A stretch of DNA of 20,827 bases from Verrucomicrobiota bacterium (GCA_009908535.1 JAAAOD010000039.1:1-20827); one strand, 5' to 3'; positions 8,265-15,747 are shown, counted from the first letter of the stretch. Made by a program: numbers and translations. Notes: generated from the sequence alone by a model not told the origin.

Positions 8265-9413
8265 ATGGAGAACAACGAAAACAATGTGGAAGTGGCGGAG
8301 TTGCCCAACGACCCGGAACTGACCGGGTTGATTCTGAACAGTTCTCCCCACAATATCTACGTGCTCGACGCCGATCTGCGGCTTGTGTTTGCCAATGAAA
8401 ATTGTGTCCGCTTCGTCCGCGACGCCAAGGGCGTGCAACTGGAACGCGGCATGGAGGTCCTGAACATCCTTGAGCCGGAGCACCGGGATGTATGGAAAAA
8501 GCGCTTCGGCGAGGTCCTCGCCGGGCAGTGTGGCCGCGTCGAGGAAACTTTCCTCTTCGATGGAAAAGCGCGGAGTTTCGACATCAGTTACCAGCCCCTG
8601 AACCGGGGTAATCACAACTGGAACCGGATCGTCGTCTTTTTCGAGGAAATCACCGCCCGGCTGCAACGGGAATGGAAACAGAAACAGCTCGAAGGGGAGT
8701 TGCGGGAAACGATCGCTACCCGTGAAACCCTGCTTTCCGTCATCAGCCACGACCTGCGCTCCCCGATTTTCCAGTTGAATGGTCTGCTCTACCTCATCCA
8801 GCAGGCCGCCGAGGAGCGGGACGAAGCCCGGTTGCAGATGCAGGCGGAGGATCTCGAGGAGCGCATCATGCACCTCACCCATACCCTCGACAATCTCCTG
8901 AGCTGGTCCAATGTCCGCCGCAAGGACTTTACCCCACAGGTCAGGAAGTTTTCCGTTCGGCCCGTGGTCGAACACGCTATCGGACTCCTCAAACCCGCCG
9001 CCTTGCGCAAAGGCCTCATGATTCAGACCAGCGGCTTGAACAAGGTCCACCTCGTCAGTGATCGCGAAATGGTCGCTTTCATCATCCGCAACCTTCTCAA
9101 CAACGCGATCAAGTTTTCCCTGCAATCCGGACGGATCGAGATTACGGTCGACAGCGACACTCCCGATCATCTCGAGCTCAGCGTCAAGGATTACGGCGTT
9201 GGCATGGAACCGGAACGTATCCTCTCTCTTAAGGAAGGCAACCAGTTCATTTCCGAAGCAGGAACGTGGGGTGAACGCGGGACGGGCCTTGGTCTGCGCC
9301 TCTGCTACTCTTTTGTCGACCGTCTCAACGGCCGGATTTTTATTCACTCCGATCAGGGACCCACAAGCAGTACCAAGATCACTGTCCGCCTGCCCAAACT
9401 AGCGCTGCCATAA
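8265..9413 (+). CDS. PAS-domain sensor histidine kinase, orphan, cytoplasmic
   Basis: Protein of 382 residues with no membrane segment or signal peptide. Order of domains: an N-terminal PAS-type sensor (about 20-130, containing IYVLDADLRLVFANENC); a coiled linker; a HisKA dimerisation domain with the phospho-acceptor H162 in SVISHDLRSP; and an ATPase domain with N box NLLNNAIKFS (276-285), G1 box DYGVGME (309-315) and G2 box GERGTGLGLRLC (337-347). All catalytic motifs are intact. The ATG at 8265 is preferred because the PAS domain starts soon after it. No response regulator lies beside it, so the partner is elsewhere. The gene is 28 bp after purH on the same strand and ends at a hairpin shared with the sigma factor gene. 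The signal sensed is unknown. Confidence 0.93.
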   Translation: MENNENNVEVAELPNDPELTGLILNSSPHNIYVLDADLRLVFANENCVRFVRDAKGVQLERGMEVLNILEPEHRDVWKKRFGEVLAGQCGRVEETFLFDGKARSFDISYQPLNRGNHNWNRIVVFFEEITARLQREWKQKQLEGELRETIATRETLLSVISHDLRSPIFQLNGLLYLIQQAAEERDEARLQMQAEDLEERIMHLTHTLDNLLSWSNVRRKDFTPQVRKFSVRPVVEHAIGLLKPAALRKGLMIQTSGLNKVHLVSDREMVAFIIRNLLNNAIKFSLQSGRIEITVDSDTPDHLELSVKDYGVGMEPERILSLKEGNQFISEAGTWGERGTGLGLRLCYSFVDRLNGRIFIHSDQGPTSSTKITVRLPKLALP

Positions 9414-9415
9414 AA

Positions 9416-9437
9416 AAAGGGGGTCGTGACCCCCTTT
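9416..9437. terminator. Bidirectional rho-independent terminator
   Basis: A perfect stem AAAGGGGGTC/GACCCCCTTT with a 2-base centre lies between the stop codons of the convergent kinase and sigma-factor genes. On the minus strand it is followed by a T run (the complement of the A run at 9412-9418), so it is strong for the sigma gene. On the plus strand the U-tract is short (TTTCGTT), so it should be weaker for the kinase gene. Confidence 0.88.
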
Positions 9438-9449
9438 CGTTATCCGTTA

Positions 9450-10469
9450 TCAATTCGGAATGCTTTTCGCTTCGATGTTTTCCTGGTAGAATTCCTGCAG
9501 GACTTCCATGCGCTTGGCTTCGCGGTGTTCCTCGTCGATCTCCTCTTGGCTCCGCTGGCGCTCCTTGGAGAGGAGGGCTTTGCGCATGCGGGTGAGGGCC
9601 ATATTCTGAAGCTGGCGGACGCGTTCACGGGTGACCCCGAACTGCTCTCCGACTTCCTCGAGCGTTCGGGCTTTCCCGCCCCCAAGGCCGAAACGCAGGC
9701 GGATGATTTCCGCTTCGCGAGCGTCGAGTTCGTCGATGAGCTGGTTCAGGTCGTCGAGGACGTTTTTGCTCTGCAGGGAGTCGACGGGATCAATGGAATT
9801 TTCGTCGCCGATGAGGGAGCCGAATTCAGTGCCTTCATCGTCGCCGACAGGGGCGTCGAGGCTGGCTGGGCGCACGCTCACCGACTTCAGATGGGCAATC
9901 TTGTTCACCGGCATCTCCATGACCGCCGCGATTTCCTCGTTCGTTGGTTCGCGGTCGAGTTCTTCTTCAAGCTCGGCCGAGATGCGCCGCATGCGCGCGA
10001 TCTTGTCTACGAGGTGGACGGGCAGGCGGATGGTCTTGCTCTGGTTGGCGAGGGCGCGCTTGATCGACTGCTTGATCCACCAGGCGGCGTAGGTGGAGAG
10101 CTTGCCTCCTTTCGCGGGGTCGAAGCGCTCGACCGCTTTGATGAGGCCGATGTTGCCTTCGCTGATCAGGTCCAGTAACGGGAGCCCGAAGTTCGCGTAA
10201 TCGTGCGCGATTTTAACAACAAGACGCAGGTTGGCGCGGATCATCTTCTCGCGGGCCCTGGCGTCTCCCTGCTGGATCAATGCGGCCAGTTCGACTTCCT
10301 CGGAGGGCTTCAGCAGCGGTGTCTTGCCGATCTCCTGCAGGTAGAGCTTGATGGTCGTGCGGTCCGTGGAGGGAAGATCCCGCACGTCCTGCACTTCCGG
10401 ACTGGCGGTATCGGCATTGCGGCCAACGCTGATCTCTTCTTTGGGCAGGTCTTTATCGACGAGGTTCAT
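9450..10469 (-). CDS. rpoD: Sigma-70 family RNA polymerase sigma factor, primary type (RpoD/SigA-like)
   Basis: Directs RNA polymerase to -35/-10 promoters. The 339-residue protein has region 1.2 (DRTTIKLYLQEIGKTPLLKP, about 37-55), regions 2.1-2.4 (ANLRLVVKIAHDYANFGLPL, DLISEGNIGLIKAVERFDP, KLSTYAAWWIKQSIKRA at 123-139), region 3 (EEELDREPTNEEIAAVMEM) and region 4 with the -35 helix-turn-helix (LEEVGEQFGVTRERVRQLQ, 270-288). Region 1.1 is absent, and about 38 mostly charged residues (302-339) follow region 4.2. The ATG at 10469 is chosen because GGAAAG stands about 11 bases upstream; an earlier start would add 13 residues. The strong core suggests the housekeeping factor, but a group-2 (RpoS-like) role cannot be excluded without the rest of the genome. 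Confidence 0.92.
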   Translation of the reverse strand: MNLVDKDLPKEEISVGRNADTASPEVQDVRDLPSTDRTTIKLYLQEIGKTPLLKPSEEVELAALIQQGDARAREKMIRANLRLVVKIAHDYANFGLPLLDLISEGNIGLIKAVERFDPAKGGKLSTYAAWWIKQSIKRALANQSKTIRLPVHLVDKIARMRRISAELEEELDREPTNEEIAAVMEMPVNKIAHLKSVSVRPASLDAPVGDDEGTEFGSLIGDENSIDPVDSLQSKNVLDDLNQLIDELDAREAEIIRLRFGLGGGKARTLEEVGEQFGVTRERVRQLQNMALTRMRKALLSKERQRSQEEIDEEHREAKRMEVLQEFYQENIEAKSIPN

Positions 10470-10728
10470 AATCGGTTTCTTTCCGTTTGTGGTTGAAATT
10501 CGTATCAATCATCCAAATCGCGCCGTTCGCCGTAAACAGCCATTCGGACAGCGGCGGGGATCCCGTGTGAATGGCCACCCCGCCGCCTGAATGGTCATTC
10601 CGACCGCGGAGCTCCGCTTTATTAAATGAGACTAAGATTCAATAAAATCGTTCAAAGGGGAAGCAAGAAAAAACGGACGGTGCGCGGGGTTGCCATGGGG
10701 AGGGCGCGGGGTTGAGGTTGGGGGGAGG
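10470..10728. promoter_or_regulatory. Divergent control region, sigma factor / priA
   Basis: This 259-bp gap lies between two divergent genes. A clearly AT-rich block (about 10618-10676, TTATTAAATGAGACTAAG onward) stands out from the GC-rich surroundings and is the likely promoter zone for one or both genes. Also present: a 12-base palindrome GCGGAGCTCCGC at 10606-10617; the motif GAATGG repeated near 10569 and 10589, with GAATGGTCATTC forming a short inverted repeat; and a stem-loop listed separately. Exact -35/-10 boxes were not resolved. Confidence 0.5.
10551..10586. repeat. GC-rich stem-loop upstream of the sigma factor gene
   Basis: GCGGCGGGG (10551-10559) pairs perfectly with CCCCGCCGC (10578-10586), nine base pairs with an 18-base loop. 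If the sigma-factor promoter is in the AT-rich block beyond 10618, this structure falls in its mRNA leader, about 80 bases before the start codon. No T run follows on either strand, so it is not an ordinary terminator. Confidence 0.5.
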
Positions 10729-12978
10729 ATGGAGCGGGCAGCGACAGAGGAACCGGTGCTGGTGGTCCCCCTGCGCGGAGTGGGGCGGGAGCTGGCCTAT
10801 CGAGCGGGCCCGGCGGGGGGCTTGGTGGAGGCGGGGAGCCTTGTGCGGATCCCGCTGGGGCGGCGGGTGGAGCTTGGGGTGGTGGTAAAAGTGGGGGACG
10901 ACGGTGGTTACGAAGGCGGGGAACTGAAGTCCTTGCAGGGTCTGGTGCAGCCCTTTCCGGTTTTGCGGGAGGAGGGGTTGGAGCTGGCGCGCTGGATGGC
11001 GGCCTATTACAGTTGCGGGCGGGAGCAGGTACTGGAAGTGATGATTCCTCGGGCGGTGCGGCAGGGAATGGCGCCGAAGCGGGAGCGGGTTTTGCGTTTG
11101 GGGAAAAAGCCGGAGGCGGAGGAGCTGGCGGCCTTGGAGAAGCGGGCGCCGCAGCAGGGGCGGGTGCTGGCCTTTCTGGCGGGGCAGTTGGCGGTGGACC
11201 GCTGGCCGCGGGCGCTTTTACGGAAGCGGCTGGAAGTGAGCCCGGCGGTGCTGGACGGCCTTGTCGAAAAGGGCTGGTTGCGGGAGGAGGAGGACCTTTC
11301 CGAGCGACTTGCTTACGATGACGAGTTGGCGGGCGCGGAGCGGGTGAGCGGAGAGGCGGAAGTCCGTCTTACGGAGGAACAGGCGGCGGCGGCGCGGGAT
11401 CTCGAGGCGGCGGTGGAGGCGGCGGCTTTTACGGTGCGCCTGCTGCACGGGGTGACGGGCTCGGGAAAGACGGAAGTGTATATGCGCGTGATGGAGCGGG
11501 TCCTGCGCGGGGGCGGCGGGGTCATTTTTCTGGTTCCGGAAGTGGCGCTGACGCCCCAGACGGTGGGCCGCCTGCGGGCGCGCTTCGCGGTGCTGGGGGA
11601 AAAGGTGGTGGTGTGGCACAGTCACCTCTCCGACGGGCAAAGGGCGGACGCCTGGCGGGCGCTGGCCAGGGGGGAATCGCGCATCGTGGTGGGGGCGCGG
11701 TCGGCGGTGTTCGCGCCGGTGGCGAACCTGCGCCTCATCGTCGTCGACGAGGAACACGAACCCGCCTACAAGCAGGAGGAAGTGCCGCGTTACCACGGAC
11801 GCGACGTCGCGGTCTACCGGGCGATGCTGAACGGGGCGGTCTGCCTTCTCGGCAGCGCGACGCCGTCCCTTGAAAGCCTGCACAACGTGGCGACGGGCAA
11901 GTACGGGATCCTGCATCTGCGCAAGCGGGTGGACGACCGCCAGCTGCCGTTGCTGCACGTGGTCGACATGCGCCGGGAGAAGGGCGGGCGCGTCTTTTCG
12001 CAGCTCCTTGCCGACAAGATGCGCGACCGTTTCGAGCGGCGTGAGCAGACCATCCTTTTCCTCAACCGCCGCGGGCACGATTCCTCGCTCCACTGTCCCG
12101 ATTGCGGGTACGTGGCGATGTGCGACCACTGCGACATCACGCTGACGCACCACCTTCACGACAAGCGCCTGCGCTGCCACATGTGCGGGGACGAGGCGGC
12201 CGTGCCGCGGGTGTGCCCGAATTGCCGGTCTCCAAAAATCCACTACAAAGGCAGCGGGACGCAGAAGGTGGAGGCGCAGGCGGCGCGCATTCTGCCGGGG
12301 GCGAAGGTGGTGCGCATCGACGCGGACACGATGCGGCGGCGCCATGCCTTCCGCGAGCACCTGAGCGCCTTCCGGCAGGGGAAGATCGACGTGCTCGTCG
12401 GCACGCAGATGATCGGCAAGGGACTCGACTTTCCCAACGTGACCCTCGTCGGCCTGATGGACGCGGACCTGTCCCTGCACCTGCCGGATTTCCGTGCCTC
12501 GGAGCGGAGCTTTCAGTTGCTGGTGCAAGTGTCGGGGCGTTCCGGCCGGGGCGACCGCAGCGGCGAGGTGGTCGTGCAGAGTTACCTGCCGTCCTCCCCG
12601 CCGATCCAGTTCGCCCGCCAGCAGGACTTCGACGGCTTCACGAGCGACGAACTGGAACACCGCCGCGAATTCGGCTACCCACCGTACCGCCACCTGCTCC
12701 ACCACCTTTTCCGCGGGAAAAGCGTCGAGAAAGTCCGCTTCTACGCCGAGCAGTGGCGCAAGCAGGTGGAACCGGGCCTGAAGGAACTGGGCGTCGAAAT
12801 CAAGGGGCCGGCGCCCTGTCCGGTGGAGCGGATCCAGGACTTTTTCCGTTACCAGCTGTGGTACTTCTGCGGCAAGGTGACGCCCGTGGGAGACTACCTC
12901 AGCGAGCAGCGGCGCGCCTTCCAGTGGGACAAGGAGGTCATTGAAATTCTCGATGTCGATGCGGTAAACTTGCTTTGA
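10729..12978 (+). CDS. priA: Primosomal protein N' (replication restart helicase PriA)
   Basis: 3'-to-5' DNA helicase that reloads the replisome at stalled forks. The 749-residue product has the N-terminal DNA-binding region, Walker A GVTGSGKT (241-248), FLVPEVALTPQT, the DEEH box VVDEEHEPAYKQEE (338-351), GSATPSLES, and the zinc-binding insertion with eight cysteines (C456, C459, C465, C468, C483, C486, C496, C499). After them come GSGTQKVE, VGTQMIGKGLDFPNVTLVG and QVSGRSGRG. All helicase and zinc motifs are intact. Start: an ATG at 10729 has GGAGG immediately before it, closer than ideal; a TTG at 10690 in the same frame is the alternative. The stop overlaps the next gene's ATG by one base. 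Confidence 0.96.
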   Translation: MERAATEEPVLVVPLRGVGRELAYRAGPAGGLVEAGSLVRIPLGRRVELGVVVKVGDDGGYEGGELKSLQGLVQPFPVLREEGLELARWMAAYYSCGREQVLEVMIPRAVRQGMAPKRERVLRLGKKPEAEELAALEKRAPQQGRVLAFLAGQLAVDRWPRALLRKRLEVSPAVLDGLVEKGWLREEEDLSERLAYDDELAGAERVSGEAEVRLTEEQAAAARDLEAAVEAAAFTVRLLHGVTGSGKTEVYMRVMERVLRGGGGVIFLVPEVALTPQTVGRLRARFAVLGEKVVVWHSHLSDGQRADAWRALARGESRIVVGARSAVFAPVANLRLIVVDEEHEPAYKQEEVPRYHGRDVAVYRAMLNGAVCLLGSATPSLESLHNVATGKYGILHLRKRVDDRQLPLLHVVDMRREKGGRVFSQLLADKMRDRFERREQTILFLNRRGHDSSLHCPDCGYVAMCDHCDITLTHHLHDKRLRCHMCGDEAAVPRVCPNCRSPKIHYKGSGTQKVEAQAARILPGAKVVRIDADTMRRRHAFREHLSAFRQGKIDVLVGTQMIGKGLDFPNVTLVGLMDADLSLHLPDFRASERSFQLLVQVSGRSGRGDRSGEVVVQSYLPSSPPIQFARQQDFDGFTSDELEHRREFGYPPYRHLLHHLFRGKSVEKVRFYAEQWRKQVEPGLKELGVEIKGPAPCPVERIQDFFRYQLWYFCGKVTPVGDYLSEQRRAFQWDKEVIEILDVDAVNLL

Positions 12979-13811
12979 TGGATGGGGAAGCCAACCAGCC
13001 GATTCTTCCGGCGGACGGGCGCGTGGCGGGATTCCTGCGCAAGCTGGAACTCTGGTCGCTTGATCCGGTGCTGGTCGCGCTGGCGTGGTGGCTGGTTCTG
13101 CCGAGGCCGGCGGAGCACGCCCTTGCCTCCCTTGAAGTCCTCCTCGCGGCCGTTTGGCTGACCTACGTCGCCGACCGCCTGCTCGACGCCCGGCCCGGTC
13201 GTGAAATTCCCGCTACACGACGGCACCGGTATTACCGTCGCCATTTCCGGACCTTCGCGCTGCTCTGGGGCGCCGGTTTCGTCCTTGCCGTGGCATGGGC
13301 GCACGCCCGCTTGCCGGAAGCGTTGTTGCGCGACGGCTGGCGCCTTGTCGCCGGCATCGTTGCTTACCTTCTCCTTGTCCAAAGCCTGCCGCCGGGCGTC
13401 CCGCGCACCCTGCTGAAAAGGATTGGCGTGGCGATCATCTTTACGGCGGGCGTCGCCCTGATGAGCGGCGCGTTGGCCACGCCGGCGGGCCGCTACGGCC
13501 TTCTCGCCCTCGGCCTCGGGGCCCTCGGGAACCTGATTGTCATCTCCCGGGCGGAGGCGCCTTCACCGGAAACCGGCGCTCGCCTCGGGCGGGTCTGGCA
13601 GGTCGTGCTGCTTCTCCTTTTCGTCACCGGAATCGGCCTCTTTCCCTTCTCGGTGGCCGCCGGCGCGTCCGTTCTCGTCGGTCTTCTCGGTTTCGCCTGG
13701 ATGGTCGGGACGGGCCAGCGGGAGTTCGGCCTGCCCGCGCGCCTGCTCGCCGACGGCGCCCTTGTCGACATGGCCATCACCTTCGCCCTCGTGCGTTGGC
13801 TGGTGGGGTAG
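12978..13811 (+). CDS. Multi-span membrane protein, possibly UbiA-like
   Basis: Hydrophobic protein of 277 residues with about seven or eight predicted membrane segments (for example around 25-40, 48-65, 90-108, 120-135, 150-190 and 205-245). After the second segment stands YVADRLLDARPG followed by a basic stretch RRHRYYRRHF. An acidic DxxxD element in this place recalls the first aspartate-rich motif of UbiA-type prenyltransferases, but the full NDxxDxxxD motif and the second aspartate-rich motif were not found. The assignment is therefore weak. The start ATG overlaps the TGA of priA (ATGA-type junction), which suggests translational coupling. It is convergent with the ion channel; a weak hairpin GGCGC/GCGCC (13822-13837) follows the stop. 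Confidence 0.75.
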   Translation: MDGEANQPILPADGRVAGFLRKLELWSLDPVLVALAWWLVLPRPAEHALASLEVLLAAVWLTYVADRLLDARPGREIPATRRHRYYRRHFRTFALLWGAGFVLAVAWAHARLPEALLRDGWRLVAGIVAYLLLVQSLPPGVPRTLLKRIGVAIIFTAGVALMSGALATPAGRYGLLALGLGALGNLIVISRAEAPSPETGARLGRVWQVVLLLLFVTGIGLFPFSVAAGASVLVGLLGFAWMVGTGQREFGLPARLLADGALVDMAITFALVRWLVG

Positions 13812-13894
13812 GCTTTTACGGGGCGCGGCAGTGCGCCTTGAAAGGAACCGCGGAAGCCGCCGGGCACGCCGAAGGAAAATCCCGCGGGGGGCTG

Positions 13895-14728
13895 CTACTC
13901 CGGCCGGTCCAGCTGCTGGCGCAGGCGCTGCACGGTTTGTTCCAGCTCGCGCAGGTTCGCCTCCACCTCCGCGGTGCGCCCGCTTTCCCGTGTCGGGGGA
14001 ATGGAGAGCTCCTGCATCGTCGAGACGATGATCCCGATGAACAGGTTCAGGATGGTGAAGGTCGCCAGAATGATAAAGGGCACGAAAAAGAGCCACGCCA
14101 GCGAATGGACTTCCATCACCGGCCGCACGATCCCCATCGACCAGCTCTCAAGCGTCATGATCTGGAAAAGCGAGAAAAGGCTGGCGCCGAGAGTGCCGAA
14201 CCATTGCGGATGCGTCTCCCCGAAGAGATTCGTCGCGAGGATCCCTGCCGTGTAGAAAAAGATCAGCATCACGAGCAGCACCCCGCTCAGCCCCGGCAGG
14301 GCGTGGATGAAGGCCGCCACCACCCGCCGCAGCTGCGGCAGCACGGTGAGCAGGCGCAGGATCCGCAGCACCCGCAGCGAACGCAGAACCGACCATGCGC
14401 CCGCCCCCGGAACCAGCGCCACCGCCACGACGAGGAAATCGAAAATGTTCCAGCCGTTGCGCCAGAAATGCCAGCGATAGGCCGCCAGCTTCAGGCCGAT
14501 CTCCACGATGAAAATCCCCAGGCAGATCGAATCGAGCAGGTGCAGCAGGCCGCCCATCCGCTCCATCATCCCCGCGTCGGTCTCCAGCCCCATGATCAAG
14601 GCGTTGACCACGATCACCGCCGTGATCCAGCCCTGCACCGCTTTGCTCTCCATTCGTCGGGCAAGGGCGATCCGCCATGCCGTCACGCCCTTGCGCTCCA
14701 TCAGTCTCCGCAGGTCTTCCTCGCTCAT
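13895..14728 (-). CDS. Bacterial voltage-gated sodium channel (NaChBac type) / ion transporter
   Basis: One-domain, six-segment cation channel of 277 residues, almost the same length as NaChBac (274). Segments S1-S3 lie within about 32-107. The S4 voltage sensor has arginines every third residue (R116, R119, R122, R125 in SVLRSLRVLRILRLL). The pore-loop selectivity filter TLESWS (192-197) matches the TLESWAS of NaChBac, indicating Na+ selectivity. S6 is FIILATFTILNLFIGIIVSTM (218-238). The C-terminal tail (EVEANLRELEQTVQRLRQQL) is a predicted coiled coil, as in family members that assemble as tetramers. The ATG at 14728 is preferred; an in-frame TTG at 14836 would add an implausible arginine-rich leader. 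Known members act in motility, chemotaxis or pH homeostasis; here the role is unknown. Confidence 0.93.
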   Translation of the reverse strand: MSEEDLRRLMERKGVTAWRIALARRMESKAVQGWITAVIVVNALIMGLETDAGMMERMGGLLHLLDSICLGIFIVEIGLKLAAYRWHFWRNGWNIFDFLVVAVALVPGAGAWSVLRSLRVLRILRLLTVLPQLRRVVAAFIHALPGLSGVLLVMLIFFYTAGILATNLFGETHPQWFGTLGASLFSLFQIMTLESWSMGIVRPVMEVHSLAWLFFVPFIILATFTILNLFIGIIVSTMQELSIPPTRESGRTAEVEANLRELEQTVQRLRQQLDRPE

Positions 14729-14839
14729 GTCCCGCCAGAAAACGACCTTTTCCCCGCCCCGCAAGTTTCCCCTTGCGCCCCGCCGACGCCTTTTCCTTGC
14801 CTCCTCCCTCCGCCTTTCCCTCAATGACCCCCTCAACCC

Positions 14840-14929
14840 GGAGAGATGACAGAGTGGCCGATTGTGCCTGACTCGAAATCAGGTGGACCCGCAAGGGTCC
14901 CGGGGGTTCGAATCCCTCTCTCTCCGCCA
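14840..14929 (+). tRNA. tRNA-Ser(CGA)
   Basis: A full cloverleaf can be folded: acceptor GGAGAGA/TCTCTCC with G discriminator and encoded CCA; D arm ACA...TGT; anticodon stem CCTGA/TCAGG with loop CTCGAAA, giving anticodon CGA (reads UCG); a long class II variable arm GGACCC-GCAA-GGGTCC; and T arm with loop TTCGAAT. The long variable arm confirms serine. It lies divergent to the channel gene, and the accessory-looking DNA starts directly at its 3' end. Confidence 0.97.
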
Positions 14930-15011
14930 TTCGACAAGCTCATGGCAGGCCAGATGAGCGGAGCGAATCTGCATTGCCATATGCGCGGTCGAATGCCCTG
15001 AGCCTGTCGAA
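14930..15011. repeat. REP-like inverted repeat abutting tRNA-Ser
   Basis: Left arm TTCGACAAGCTCATGGC (14930-14946) and right arm GCCCTGAGCCTGTCGAA (14995-15011) are inverted copies with two mismatches, separated by 48 bases. The right arm reads, on the minus strand, TTCGACAGGCTCAGGGC, a sequence form found as dispersed REP-type palindromes in many bacterial genomes. The left arm begins at the first base after the tRNA CCA, so it may also serve as the tRNA terminator or processing element. Confidence 0.75.
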
Positions 15012-15033
15012 GGGCTACAACATGTCGTCGACC

Positions 15034-15081
15034 TATTGAATACCAGTAAATTGCAGATATTGAATACCGGTTACTTGTGAA
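15034..15081. repeat. Imperfect 24-bp tandem repeat, two units
   Basis: Units at 15034-15057 and 15058-15081 both start TATTGAATACC and agree at 18 of 24 positions. No further copies are visible. Possible roles (protein binding, recombination site) cannot be judged from two copies. Confidence 0.55.
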
Positions 15082-15219
15082 TCACCAGCGCCTTAATAAG
15101 CCGCCGTAGGCACGACAAATCACTACTTTCGTGGGTCATTTTGCCTTGATTATGCCTCAACTGACCTTGACTGGATGTTGACTGGGGACGGATTATTTTC
15201 TCTCACGGCGGCACGGTGA

Positions 15220-15621
15220 TCACGGCGTTATGATTCCGTTGATGATGCGGGTAATGCCATCTTTCATGAGGGCTTCGCCGAAGTTCAGAAGATAGCCGAG
15301 TTTGAGATTGGATAATTTGAGGTAGGTAAGAAGTTGTTTTTTGTGGGCTGGGTTTGAGCGTTCCACAGATTTTAGTTCGAGGATCACCTTTTCCTCTATG
15401 ATCAGGTCGGCCCGGAATCCTTCATCGAATTGGATGGAGTTGTACTTGATGGGGATAATCACCTGCCGCTGCACATTCAATCCAGCTTCCTCCAATGCTT
15501 GGGCAAGGAGAACCTCATAAACCGATTCCAGCAGTCCGGGTCCGAGATCCCGATGAAGGGCAAAGGCAGCATCCAAAACCCGGTCAGCAATTTCATTTTC
15601 ATGTAGTGAAGACACAGTCAT
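15220..15621 (-). CDS. GxxExxY protein (PD-(D/E)xK nuclease-like fold)
   Basis: Small protein of 133 residues of the GxxExxY family. The name motif is G29-LL-E32-SV-Y35 (GPGLLESVYEVLL). A nuclease-type core follows: FRADLIIEEKVILELKSV with D72, E82 and K84, matching the D...ExK pattern. Next come KKQLLTYLKLSNLKLGYLLNFG and the basic-hydrophobic end. The family is common in Bacteroidetes, Planctomycetes and Verrucomicrobia, often near repeats or mobile elements, and has no firm function. The ATG at 15621 lies inside the left terminal repeat of the adjacent IS4 element, so residues MTV appear to be IS-derived; family homology starts at about HENEIADRVLDAAF. A TTG at 15648 is the alternative start. 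Confidence 0.88.
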   Translation of the reverse strand: MTVSSLHENEIADRVLDAAFALHRDLGPGLLESVYEVLLAQALEEAGLNVQRQVIIPIKYNSIQFDEGFRADLIIEEKVILELKSVERSNPAHKKQLLTYLKLSNLKLGYLLNFGEALMKDGITRIINGIITP

Positions 15622-15629
15622 CCCATAGG
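15613..15629. repeat. IS4 left terminal inverted repeat
   Basis: CACAGTCATCCCATAGG. Reading outward (minus strand) it gives CCTATGGGATGACTGTG, matching the right end except for one base. It contains the probable start codon of the GxxExxY gene. Confidence 0.75.
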
Positions 15630-15747
15630 GCCTAATGGGAGAAGGCAAGCCTGAGGAGATAAGCGGGTTGAGGGGTTATTGTTGAGAAAAGTCAAAATGC
15701 AAAACGGGGCAAAAAGCTTGGATACAGCCACATGCTGTCCCACAGGA

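Larger units (their letters stand above)
14930..15219. other. Gene-free stretch between tRNA-Ser and the GxxExxY gene
   Basis: About 290 bp without a convincing gene on either strand. It holds the REP-like repeat, a tandem repeat, and a segment around 15160-15205 with TTGACTGG twice followed by GGGGACGGATTATTTTC. The last part looks like the end of a decayed mobile element but cannot be assigned. Base composition is more AT-rich than the conserved part of the window. Confidence 0.6.

Noticed and set aside
11218..12705. Open frame of 495 codons opposite priA
   Set aside because: Histidine- and arginine-rich antisense translation with no domain; priA is complete on the other strand.
13295..14827. 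Open frame of 510 codons across the membrane gene and opposite the channel
   Set aside because: It covers two clear genes in wrong frames and gives a low-complexity proline/arginine/histidine product.
14729..14836. Arginine-rich leader on the sodium channel
   Set aside because: It would need a TTG start close to the tRNA promoter region and has no match to the family; ATG 14728 gives the normal length.
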